In this document: one piece after another, positions 14,534 to 21,701 of the stretch
Layout: each line of letters opens with the position of its first letter
How positions within the stretch are numbered: the stretch's first letter is position 1
NCBI GenBank assembly: GCA_023818865.1
Contig: JAMWDF010000013.1
Coordinates: 1 to 23,977, forward strand
Direction of reading: 5' to 3'
Length of the DNA: 23,977 bases
DNA from: Candidatus Omnitrophota bacterium
Lineage (GTDB): Bacteria > Ratteibacteria > UBA8468 > B48-G9 > DSTR01
The notes under the pieces: generated by a model
What the model saw: only the letters and a program-made list of their open reading frames with translations
Database searches by the model: none
Told to the model about the DNA's origin: nothing
Position numbers and translations under genes: made by a program

Positions 14534-16087
14534 CTACAGAGTCACCTCGGAAAGAATCTTCCAGCAGTCACCTCTTTTCACCAAGTAAAGCTTTTTCCAC
14601 ACAGAGCTTTCCAGATTATTCGACCTGTATTTCTGGTAAAAGAAAGCCACTGCCACCTCGCCAAACGGGGTTTGACCATAAGGCAATACCTGAAGATTCT
14701 CTAAGGAAATTTTCACATATTTTTTCCCCTGATTGACCCGGCGTTTGTAAGCAACCCAGGCAGCCTTATTCTTATTGCCGGCTGTAAATTTCTCGTCATA
14801 CCAGGAAAGATACTTGTCAGCATTGAGGCTTTCCCAGTCCTTTTTCCAGGAATAGATTGCTTCTATTAGGGGGGCCAAATTTTCCACCACTGGCTTCTCC
14901 GCAATATAGATAAGCGTTAGGCCAGGCTGAATAAACTGACTTACCCGGTCAAAATCATGGTCATTTAGAACGATGCAGCCTTCACTGTTGTAAGGAGGCC
15001 TTTCAATCGGAGTGCCGTGGAGCCAAATCCCATTTCCGCTCCGGCCGGCTAAAGTATCAATAGTGCTTGGGAAATCAAGCGTATAAGCTCCAGAGCCATA
15101 CTTGGCCGGCAGCGAACGGCCATCAATTTTCCGGGTAAGGAGGAAACAACCTTCAGGCGTTCTTCCGTCTCCAACCTGTTCTTTTTGCCCCTTATTCTTT
15201 CCAGTGGTACAAGAGTAACTTTGGAGCACTGATACCTGGGCGCCATCGTATCGGCAGACCGAGAGTGTCTGGTCTGCCTTAGAAACCATAAGGAAGGTGT
15301 AGGGAGACAACCCGGCTGGTAACTTTTTTTCTATCCTTTCTTTTTCCGGCTTGACCACCTCAGGAGAAGGAATTTTAGCCAGAAGGGATTTTGCCTTTCT
15401 TTCTTCCTCTTGGGCCAATTCCTTTTTACCTTGGCGGTAATAGATGGTAACCAAAATCTGACGAAGATGATTGTCTTCTGATTTCTCTAACCCTTGCTTA
15501 ATCACTTTCTCAGCCTGATCCAGAAGTCCGATATCCCGGTAACTCATTCCCAGGTAAGAATAAACTTCGGCTTCCTGCAAACCACAGTTGAGGGTTTTCT
15601 CCAGCGTACTGATGGCTTTCCTGACCTCTCCCAACCCCAGATAGAGTTTGCTTAGGCTAAACCAGAGTTGCCCGTCTTCCGGAGAAATCTTAGCTAGCAG
15701 TAAGGACAAAACAGCCCTCTCCTTCAGGTCAAAAACCCGGTTTAGCCTCCTTCGCAGATACTCAACCAGGACCTGGTGTTCCTCAAGACTAATTCCCTCA
15801 AGGGCTGGATTGCCTTGCAGGGACCAAGCTTGTTGTTCATAAAGTTTCGCCAGTTCTATTCTTGCTTCCACTGGTGAGTACACTAAAGGCGAAACTTGCT
15901 CGTAGCGGCGGAGAATAGTCTTGTCGCCCGGGTGCCTTTTCGCCGCCAACCGGTACCAGTCAAGCGCCTTTTTCAGATGCCATTCTGCTCTAACTGTCGG
16001 GTCAACCAGCCACCGGCCACCTGAGAGGAAGGTTATTCCTGCGACTGCCAACACGCTGGAGACAATGGCAATCAGCCTTAAGCGCAT
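14534..16087 (-). CDS. TPR - YkuD (L,D-transpeptidase-fold) - NTF2-like protein, Csd6/Pgp2-like
   Basis: A 517-residue periplasmic or membrane-anchored protein. Residues 5-24 form a hydrophobic signal-anchor. TPR-like helical repeats span about 75-235 (LWFSLSKLYLGLGEVRKAIS and AEVYSYLGMSYRDIGLLDQA are clear units). The YkuD catalytic domain spans about 262-398, with WLHGTP (His357) and NSEGCIVLND (Cys371). A C-terminal domain of about 405-517 has the NTF2-like look (SWKKDWESLNADKYLSWY at its start). YkuD plus NTF2-like is the architecture of Helicobacter Csd6 and Campylobacter Pgp2, L,D-carboxypeptidases that trim tetrapeptides to tripeptides. The cysteine motif lacks the His and Arg of transpeptidase SHGCIR. 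A cross-linking transpeptidase role is not excluded. It follows ferredoxin by 11 bases and precedes the Csd4-like gene by 35. Confidence 0.8.
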   Translation of the reverse strand: MRLRLIAIVSSVLAVAGITFLSGGRWLVDPTVRAEWHLKKALDWYRLAAKRHPGDKTILRRYEQVSPLVYSPVEARIELAKLYEQQAWSLQGNPALEGISLEEHQVLVEYLRRRLNRVFDLKERAVLSLLLAKISPEDGQLWFSLSKLYLGLGEVRKAISTLEKTLNCGLQEAEVYSYLGMSYRDIGLLDQAEKVIKQGLEKSEDNHLRQILVTIYYRQGKKELAQEEERKAKSLLAKIPSPEVVKPEKERIEKKLPAGLSPYTFLMVSKADQTLSVCRYDGAQVSVLQSYSCTTGKNKGQKEQVGDGRTPEGCFLLTRKIDGRSLPAKYGSGAYTLDFPSTIDTLAGRSGNGIWLHGTPIERPPYNSEGCIVLNDHDFDRVSQFIQPGLTLIYIAEKPVVENLAPLIEAIYSWKKDWESLNADKYLSWYDEKFTAGNKNKAAWVAYKRRVNQGKKYVKISLENLQVLPYGQTPFGEVAVAFFYQKYRSNNLESSVWKKLYLVKRGDCWKILSEVTL

Positions 16088-16098
16088 TAGTTGACTTC

Positions 16099-16287
16099 TC
16101 AGTCTTCAATAATAATGGCCTCTACCGGACAACTCTCAGCGGCTTCCCGGACTTTATCCTCAAGGTCTCTTGGCACCACGTCCACCTTGACCAGTGAGGT
16201 ACTTTCCCCCATTTCAAAGACTTCCGGGCAGGCATCAATGCAAATGCCGCAGCCAGTGCAGAGATTTTCATCTACCTTCACTTTCAT
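16099..16287 (-). CDS. Small single-cluster 4Fe-4S ferredoxin
   Basis: A 62-residue electron carrier. CTGCGICIDAC supplies Cys10, Cys13 and Cys16, and ESCP supplies Cys53, the four expected ligands of one 4Fe-4S cluster. Cys20 is extra; in related single-cluster ferredoxins a comparable cysteine may form a disulfide, though no second partner is evident here. The rest is acidic, and the terminal AIIIED is typical. Thermotoga- and Desulfovibrio-type ferredoxins look like this. The ATG at 16287 is preceded by GAGGAG. It is the first gene after a strong promoter. Its electron-transfer partner is not in the window; the cell-wall genes behind it have no obvious redox need. Confidence 0.95.
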   Translation of the reverse strand: MKVKVDENLCTGCGICIDACPEVFEMGESTSLVKVDVVPRDLEDKVREAAESCPVEAIIIED

Positions 16288-16356
16288 CTTTTCTCCTCTT
16301 TTTTTTCTCCTATCAGGTTAAGATATGGGTTCACCCTCTGGAAAAATATGGTAGCC

Positions 16357-16385
16357 ATTTTAGTCCTTGTTTTTTCTTCTGTCAA
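16357..16385 (-). promoter_or_regulatory. Strong sigma70 promoter of the ferredoxin operon
   Basis: On the minus strand, TTGACA (16385-16380, exact consensus) and TAAAAT (16362-16357) are separated by 17 bases. The expected transcript start is near 16350, giving a leader of about 63 bases that contains no evident riboswitch fold. Confidence 0.85.
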
Positions 16386-16396
16386 AATCCTTTTTA

Positions 16397-16405
16397 TGGT
16401 AGAAT
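16397..16405 (+). promoter_or_regulatory. Extended -10 promoter of ileS
   Basis: TGGTAGAAT on the plus strand is an extended -10 element. The best -35 candidate (TTCTGT/CTGTCA near 16378-16384) is weak and overlaps the -35 of the ferredoxin promoter on the other strand. The transcript start would be near 16412. The leader of about 43 bases is too short for a T-box. Confidence 0.6.
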
Positions 16406-16454
16406 ACAAGTCGTCATTATTGCAGTCTTAAAAGCCTAACAAGAAAAAAAAACG

Positions 16455-19196
16455 ATGTCAAACAGGGATTACTCCACCAGTGTGTTGTTACCAAAGACTG
16501 GCTTCCCGATGAAGGCGGATCTCACTCATCGGGAACCAGAAAGGCTATCTTTCTGGGAAGAAAAGAAAATTTACCAGAAGCTGCAGGAAAAAAATGCTCC
16601 CCGGCCCAAATTTATTCTTCATGATGGTCCGCCTTATGCCAACGGCCACATTCATTTAGGGACCGCCCTGAATAAGATTCTGAAAGACATTGTGGTGAAA
16701 CAAAAAAGCATGGTGGGGTTTTTTGCTCCCTATGTGCCTGGTTGGGACTGCCATGGTATGCCCATAGAACACCAGGCGTTGAAGGAAATGAAAGCCAGTA
16801 AGAATAAGGTAAACCCTTTAGAATTCAGGAAAAAAGCGGCCAGTTTTGCCAGAAAATTTGTAGCAATCCAGCGGGAAGAATTTAAACGCTTAGGGGTTCT
16901 GGGCGATTGGGAAAATCCTTACCTCACTCTCTCTCCAGAATATGAAGCCGCCATCATTTCTGCCTTTGGTCGGCTGGCTCTTGCTGGTTATGTTTATCAG
17001 GACTACAAACCCATCCATTGGTGTTTCACCTGCGAGACTGCCTTGGCCGAAGCAGAGATTGAGTATGAAGAGGACCAGACCCCTTCCATTTATGTGGCTT
17101 TTCCTTTGGTGGAACCAATAGAAGGAAAGAAGATTTTCCTTTTAATCTGGACAACTACACCCTGGACCCTCCCAGCCAACCAGGCAATTGCAGTTTATCC
17201 AGAGGAACGATATGTCATAGTGGAGACAGCTATTGGGTATTTTCTCCTGGCTGAATCACTGTCCGAACAGGTACTGAGGAAAAAAGGGATCAGTGGTCAG
17301 ATAATTCGTTTTTTTTCTGGCCGAGAGCTGGAAAACTGGGTTTATACCAACCCGCTCACCGGTAAAGTCTGTCCGGTTGTTCTGGCAGATTATGTTTCCA
17401 CCACTGAAGGTACCGGTTGTGTTCATACCGCGCCAGGACACGGTCTGGAGGACTACTATACCGGGCAGCGGTACCACTTACCTATCTTCTCTCCGGTGGA
17501 CCATCAGGGCCGGTATACCTCAGAGATTCTGGCCTGGCAAGGTATTCATGTTTTCCAGGCTAACGAGTTAATCACCAAAGAACTGGACCGGCTGGGCTTA
17601 CTCTACCACCAAGAAGAAACAAAGCATTCTTATCCTCACTGTTGGCGGTGCAAGCAGCCGGTTATTTTCCGGAGTACTAAGCAGTGGTTTCTCAAAGTAG
17701 ACCATCAGGGATTGCGACAAAAACTGCAAGCAGAGATTGTCCGGTGTCACTGGGTACCGGCTGAAGGAGCCAATCGTATTCTCTCCATGGTCCAAACCAG
17801 ACCTGACTGGTGTCTTTCCCGGCAACGTCTCTGGGGAGTTCCCCTACCCATTTTTTACTGTCAGAACTGTTCCCGGGAAATCATCACCCAGGAGACACTC
17901 TCCCATGTTGAACAACTTGTTCGGCAGGCTGGGTCTGATATCTGGTTAGAAAAGGAAGCCAGAGAACTTCTACCCCCTAATTTTTCCTGTCCTTACTGCG
18001 GACATAACGCCTTTGAGAAAGAAAAAGATATTCTGGATGTCTGGTTTGATTCCGGAGTGAGTCACTTAGCTGTCCTCACCACTAGAACTAATCTCTCCTG
18101 GCCAGCGGATGTTTATCTTGAAGGTAGTGACCAGCATCGCGGCTGGTTTCAAACTTCTCTAATTACCTCTTGCGGCCTCACTGGCCAGGCGCCTTTCCGG
18201 ACAGTGGTTACCCACGGATTTGTGGTGGATGCTGAAGGCCGAAAGATGTCTAAATCTTTAGGCAACGTCATTACTCCAGAACAGGTGATTAAAACTCATG
18301 GAGCAGAGGTTTTGCGGCTCTGGGTAGCTTCAGAAAACTACCAGCAGGATATCCGTATTTCAGATAGCATCCTAAGAAACCTGGTGACGGTCTACCGGAC
18401 AATCCGCAACACTATCCGATTCCTTCTGGGCAACCTTTACGACTTCACTGCGAAAGAGGCTGTAAACCAATCAGAGATGGAAGAAGTTGATCGCTGGGCG
18501 TTAGCCAAACTCCACCAGACCACCGCTGCTGTAACCACTGCCTATGAAGAATTTCTTTTCTACCGCGTGTACGAGCTCCTTTACGAGTTCTGCAATCTCT
18601 GGCTTTCTTCCTTCTATCTTGACTACCTGAAAGACCGGCTTTATACCCACGGGAAATCTTCCCGGGAAAGAAGGGCTGCCCAAACGGTCTTGCAGGCGAT
18701 TCTCCTGACGCTATTGAAATTACTGGCCCCTATCCTTTCTTTCACCGCTGAAGAAGCCTACCAGTATCTGCCTGACCGAAAGAAGGAAAGCATCTTCCTG
18801 GAAGAGTGGCCAGAGAAAACACCTGTGGATACAGAACTCCTGAAACGGTGGGAGAGGTTTTTTCTCTTCAGAAAACTGGTGCTTAAGAAAATAGAGGAAA
18901 AAAGGGAAGAAAAACTAATCGGCACCAGCCTGGCAGCTCTGGTTCAGGTAAAAGCCAACCAGGAATGGTTTGAATTCCTTTCTTCATTTCCCGGCTTACC
19001 CTCTCTTCTTCTGGTCTCAGAGGTAAAATTGTCCTCTGGCGACTCAGAATTGGAAATTACCATTGAAAAAACCCCCCACCACAAATGTCAGCGGTGCTGG
19101 ATTTACCACCCCAGCGTGGGCAGTATTGACCATCACCCTGAGTTGTGTCTCAAATGCGCCACCATAGTAAGTGAGAACTGCCAGCCCGCCAAGTAA
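16455..19196 (+). CDS. ileS: Isoleucyl-tRNA synthetase
   Basis: Class I synthetase charging tRNA-Ile. Its 913 residues are typical of the bacterial type. The adenylation motif reads HLGT at residues 67-70 inside PYANGHIHLGTALNK, so the last His of HIGH is Thr. KMSKS is at 597-601. The CP1 editing domain carries TTEGTGCVHTAPGHG. The C-terminus has the zinc-binding pairs CQRC and CLKC in the last 35 residues. An internal zinc-finger-like CxxC pair (CQNC, CPYC) is also present before the second half of the core, as in other IleRS. The start at 16455 gives the family N-terminus (YSTSVLLPKTGFPMKADL). There is no Shine-Dalgarno; an A9 tract lies just upstream. glnA follows 29 bases later. Confidence 0.98.
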   Translation: MSNRDYSTSVLLPKTGFPMKADLTHREPERLSFWEEKKIYQKLQEKNAPRPKFILHDGPPYANGHIHLGTALNKILKDIVVKQKSMVGFFAPYVPGWDCHGMPIEHQALKEMKASKNKVNPLEFRKKAASFARKFVAIQREEFKRLGVLGDWENPYLTLSPEYEAAIISAFGRLALAGYVYQDYKPIHWCFTCETALAEAEIEYEEDQTPSIYVAFPLVEPIEGKKIFLLIWTTTPWTLPANQAIAVYPEERYVIVETAIGYFLLAESLSEQVLRKKGISGQIIRFFSGRELENWVYTNPLTGKVCPVVLADYVSTTEGTGCVHTAPGHGLEDYYTGQRYHLPIFSPVDHQGRYTSEILAWQGIHVFQANELITKELDRLGLLYHQEETKHSYPHCWRCKQPVIFRSTKQWFLKVDHQGLRQKLQAEIVRCHWVPAEGANRILSMVQTRPDWCLSRQRLWGVPLPIFYCQNCSREIITQETLSHVEQLVRQAGSDIWLEKEARELLPPNFSCPYCGHNAFEKEKDILDVWFDSGVSHLAVLTTRTNLSWPADVYLEGSDQHRGWFQTSLITSCGLTGQAPFRTVVTHGFVVDAEGRKMSKSLGNVITPEQVIKTHGAEVLRLWVASENYQQDIRISDSILRNLVTVYRTIRNTIRFLLGNLYDFTAKEAVNQSEMEEVDRWALAKLHQTTAAVTTAYEEFLFYRVYELLYEFCNLWLSSFYLDYLKDRLYTHGKSSRERRAAQTVLQAILLTLLKLLAPILSFTAEEAYQYLPDRKKESIFLEEWPEKTPVDTELLKRWERFFLFRKLVLKKIEEKREEKLIGTSLAALVQVKANQEWFEFLSSFPGLPSLLLVSEVKLSSGDSELEITIEKTPHHKCQRCWIYHPSVGSIDHHPELCLKCATIVSENCQPAK

Positions 19197-19225
19197 GCAT
19201 TATAAGTTAGGGGTAAGGAGGAGCC

Positions 19226-20536
19226 ATGGTAGAAACGGTTCTGAAAAAATTGAGTGAGGACCAGGTAAAATACGTAGAATTATGGTTTGTGGACATCCTT
19301 GGTCAGTTGAAAACCTTCACTGTCCCGGCGGAAGAAGTGGAAAAAGTATTTGCGGAAGGCATTGGCTTTGATGGCTCTTCAATAGAAGGTTTTGCCCGCA
19401 TCTATGAGAGCGACCTGATTGCCAGACCTGACCCGCAAACATATCAGATTTTGCCGCTTCTGGAAGAAAAGACTGCCCGCTTTTTCTGCAACATTTACCT
19501 ACCAGAAGGGCAACCGTATGACGGAGATACCCGTTACATCCTGAGGCGCTATCTGGAAAAAATTGAACAAGAAGGGTACACCTTCAACATCGGCCCAGAA
19601 CTGGAATACTTCTATTTTCGTTCTCCAGAAAATCCAGAGATTATAGACAACGGTGGTTACTTTGACTTTATCCCCCAGGATTTAGGTAGCCAGTTGCGCC
19701 AGAAAACAATGAAACTATGCGAAGCAATGGGGACTAAAGTAGAAGCTGGCCACCATGAGGTATCACCCAGCCAGCATGAGATTGACCTTCGTTACGATGA
19801 AGCCCTAAAGATGGCTGACAAGCTGATTACCCTGAAGGTTCTCGTCAAGCAGGTAGCAGCCAGGGCTGGCTACTACGCCACCTTTATGCCCAAACCTCTT
19901 TATGGGCTTAATGGCAGTGGTTTACACATCCACCAATCTCTTTTTCAGGGAGACAAGAATGCCTTTTACAACGAGAGCGACCCGAATTTTCTTTCACCGG
20001 TGGCTAAGTCTTATGTGGGCGGGCTGTTAAAGCATATCCGGGAAATTACTTCCATTTGCAACCAGTGGGTAAACTCTTACAAGAGATTGGTCCCTGGTTA
20101 TGAAGCCCCGGTTTATGTTTCCTGGGGGAGAAAAAACCGATCAGCCCTCATCCGGATTCCCATTTATAAGCCTGGGAAAGAAAAAGCCAGTCGGATAGAA
20201 CTCCGCAGTCCTGACCCGGCCTGTAATCCCTACCTGGCCTTCACTGTCATCCTGGCAGCTGGATTTGACGGGATTAAAAAGAACTTACCTCTCCCGCCAG
20301 CCGTGGAGGAAGATATCTACCGGATGGAGGCCAAAGAAAGGAAAAGAAAGAAAATCCAGTTATTGCCGGGCAGCCTGATTGAAGCCATCATGGAAACAGA
20401 AAAAAGCGAACTGGTCTGCCAGGCCCTCGGAGAACATGTTTTTACCAAGTTTATTGAAAACAAAAAGATAGAATGGGATATGTACCGAACTCAGGTAACC
20501 AGCTGGGAGATGAAAGAGTATCTGCCTGTTTTGTAA
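19226..20536 (+). CDS. glnA: Glutamine synthetase, type I-alpha
   Basis: Makes glutamine from glutamate, ammonia and ATP as a dodecamer. The 436 residues fit GSI-alpha, shorter than the adenylylated GSI-beta. Motifs are GFDGSSIEGFARI near the N-terminus, GPELEYFYF, the ammonia/glutamate-site NGSGLHIHQSL, NRSALIRIP, and RSPDPACNPYLAF. The tyrosine motif for adenylylation (NLYDLPPEE) is absent; the corresponding region reads LLPGSLIEAI. The Arg in EGFARI corresponds to B. subtilis Arg62, tied to glutamine feedback inhibition, so direct feedback is likely. The ATG follows AAGGAGGAG. I see no separate promoter in the 29-base gap, so it is probably cotranscribed with ileS. No GlnR-type operator or P-II gene is visible. 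Confidence 0.97.
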   Translation: MVETVLKKLSEDQVKYVELWFVDILGQLKTFTVPAEEVEKVFAEGIGFDGSSIEGFARIYESDLIARPDPQTYQILPLLEEKTARFFCNIYLPEGQPYDGDTRYILRRYLEKIEQEGYTFNIGPELEYFYFRSPENPEIIDNGGYFDFIPQDLGSQLRQKTMKLCEAMGTKVEAGHHEVSPSQHEIDLRYDEALKMADKLITLKVLVKQVAARAGYYATFMPKPLYGLNGSGLHIHQSLFQGDKNAFYNESDPNFLSPVAKSYVGGLLKHIREITSICNQWVNSYKRLVPGYEAPVYVSWGRKNRSALIRIPIYKPGKEKASRIELRSPDPACNPYLAFTVILAAGFDGIKKNLPLPPAVEEDIYRMEAKERKRKKIQLLPGSLIEAIMETEKSELVCQALGEHVFTKFIENKKIEWDMYRTQVTSWEMKEYLPVL

Positions 20537-20591
20537 AAAGAAAACCAAGACACAAAACGCGTTCTCCTTCAGAATAGATTTAGAAACAGCC

Positions 20592-21128
20592 ATGGCAAGC
20601 AACAAACAGATAGGTCCTGTTTTTTTGATTGATGGCTACAATCTGATCAAAAGTTCCTTTCTGAAAAAGCAAGAACAAAGAGGAAGCCAGCAGGCGATAG
20701 CCACCCTCTTGAGAACTTTGAAAACTTACCAAAGAAAGCATCCAAACTGCAGTTTCACCCTGGTTTTTGATGGTTATCCCTGGACTTTTCCCTGGTCCTG
20801 GCAGCCAGGGGTAAAAATCATTTTTTCTGAAAGCCACACTGCTGACCGCCGGATTGAAGAAATCTTGAAAAAAGAAGCCCAAAAAATCAGGTTCACAGTG
20901 GTTTCCAATGACCGGGAGATTCAAGAGATGGCAATCATCCTTGGGGCTAGCCGCCTATCTGTTGCTGAGTTTTTAGACCTGGTAGTTCCACCGGCTCGGA
21001 TTGTGGTGAGGCCAACCTTAGAAAAACCGGCTGATGTTTCCACGATTAAAGCAATTGAAAATGAATTGGAGCATCACTATGGTCAAAGAGAGCAAACTCG
21101 TCAGTCCCCTAAAAAAAACCGAGGGTAA
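20592..21128 (+). CDS. NYN-domain ribonuclease of the YacP/Rae1 family
   Basis: A 178-residue PIN-like nuclease (Pfam NYN_YacP, PF05991). Acidic residues that would bind the metal are visible: Asp14 in FLIDGYNLI, Asp60 in LVFDG, Asp85 in TADRRIEEIL and Asp107 in VSNDREIQ. B. subtilis YacP (Rae1) is a ribosome-associated mRNA endonuclease. The C-terminal 35 residues are charged and probably disordered, and are partly encoded in the overlap with the next gene. It lacks a clear ribosome site. It lies 55 bases after glnA; no terminator is visible in between. The downstream translin-family gene starts 50 bases before its stop, which suggests a shared RNA-processing job (inference). Confidence 0.88.
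   Translation: MASNKQIGPVFLIDGYNLIKSSFLKKQEQRGSQQAIATLLRTLKTYQRKHPNCSFTLVFDGYPWTFPWSWQPGVKIIFSESHTADRRIEEILKKEAQKIRFTVVSNDREIQEMAIILGASRLSVAEFLDLVVPPARIVVRPTLEKPADVSTIKAIENELEHHYGQREQTRQSPKKNRG
21068..21071 (+). promoter_or_regulatory. Ribosome binding site of the translin-family gene
   Basis: GGAG lies 7 bases before the ATG at 21079 and inside the NYN gene. It favours this start over the upstream in-frame ATG at 21034. Confidence 0.65.
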
Positions 21129-21699
21129 ACTCATTGCCTTTCTCAAAAAGGAAGATACGGTCAGAGAAAAAGCCTTAAGAAATTGCCGAGAAATCACGCG
21201 TCTGGCGGCCCGGGCAATCCAGGAACTTCATCAAGGTAGGCAGGAAAGTGCCGAAAGAACCATAAAGCAGGCTTTTCTTCTTCTAAAAGAGTCAAAGAAA
21301 ATTCTCCGGTTCTACCCGGAAATAATTTACTCTGGATTTCTTCACTCGGCGGAGAAGGAAGTAGTGGAAGCGGTAGTTTTTCAGCGGTGCGTCCTCCAGA
21401 AAGCGATACCCTGCCCGGAGGAATTCGGTTTTGACCCTATCAGTTACCTTCACGGTTTGGCTGAAAGCACTGGCGAGTTACGCCGATTTATCCTGGACGG
21501 AGTAAGAAAAAAGAGAGATTTTCCCGGGGAAATGTATCTGGAAATGATGGATGCCATTTACTCTTTTCTGACAGGGTTTTTCTTCCCTGATGCCCTTACC
21601 CGTTCTTTAAGACATCAGATTGATTATGTTCGGGGCATTCTGGAAAAAACCCGGGCAGAGGTAACATTCTTGGTTATTCAGTCCAGAAAAGAGCAATAG
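21079..21699 (+). CDS. Translin/TRAX-family RNA-binding protein or ribonuclease
   Basis: A 206-residue, almost wholly helical protein matching the translin family (PF01997) by eye. The helix HSAEKEVVEAVVF holds Glu94 and Glu97, aligned with the catalytic EYxEA glutamates of TRAX. FGFDPISYLHGLAESTGELRRFILDGVRK matches the family's most conserved stretch, with Glu129 and Glu133 where human TRAX has the catalytic Asp193 and Glu197. Four acidic positions are therefore kept, suggesting active RNase, as in archaeal TRAX-like proteins. Eukaryotic translin-TRAX (C3PO) degrades small RNAs and trims pre-tRNA. Bacterial members are little studied. I chose ATG 21079 for its ribosome site. It overlaps the NYN gene by 50 bases and ends two bases before the convergent larB stop. 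Confidence 0.85.
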   Translation: MVKESKLVSPLKKTEGKLIAFLKKEDTVREKALRNCREITRLAARAIQELHQGRQESAERTIKQAFLLLKESKKILRFYPEIIYSGFLHSAEKEVVEAVVFQRCVLQKAIPCPEEFGFDPISYLHGLAESTGELRRFILDGVRKKRDFPGEMYLEMMDAIYSFLTGFFFPDALTRSLRHQIDYVRGILEKTRAEVTFLVIQSRKEQ

Positions 21700-21701
21700 A
21701 C

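Noticed and set aside
16412..16454. T-box riboswitch controlling ileS
   Set aside because: The likely leader is about 43 bases and lacks the T-box sequence and stem I; too short.
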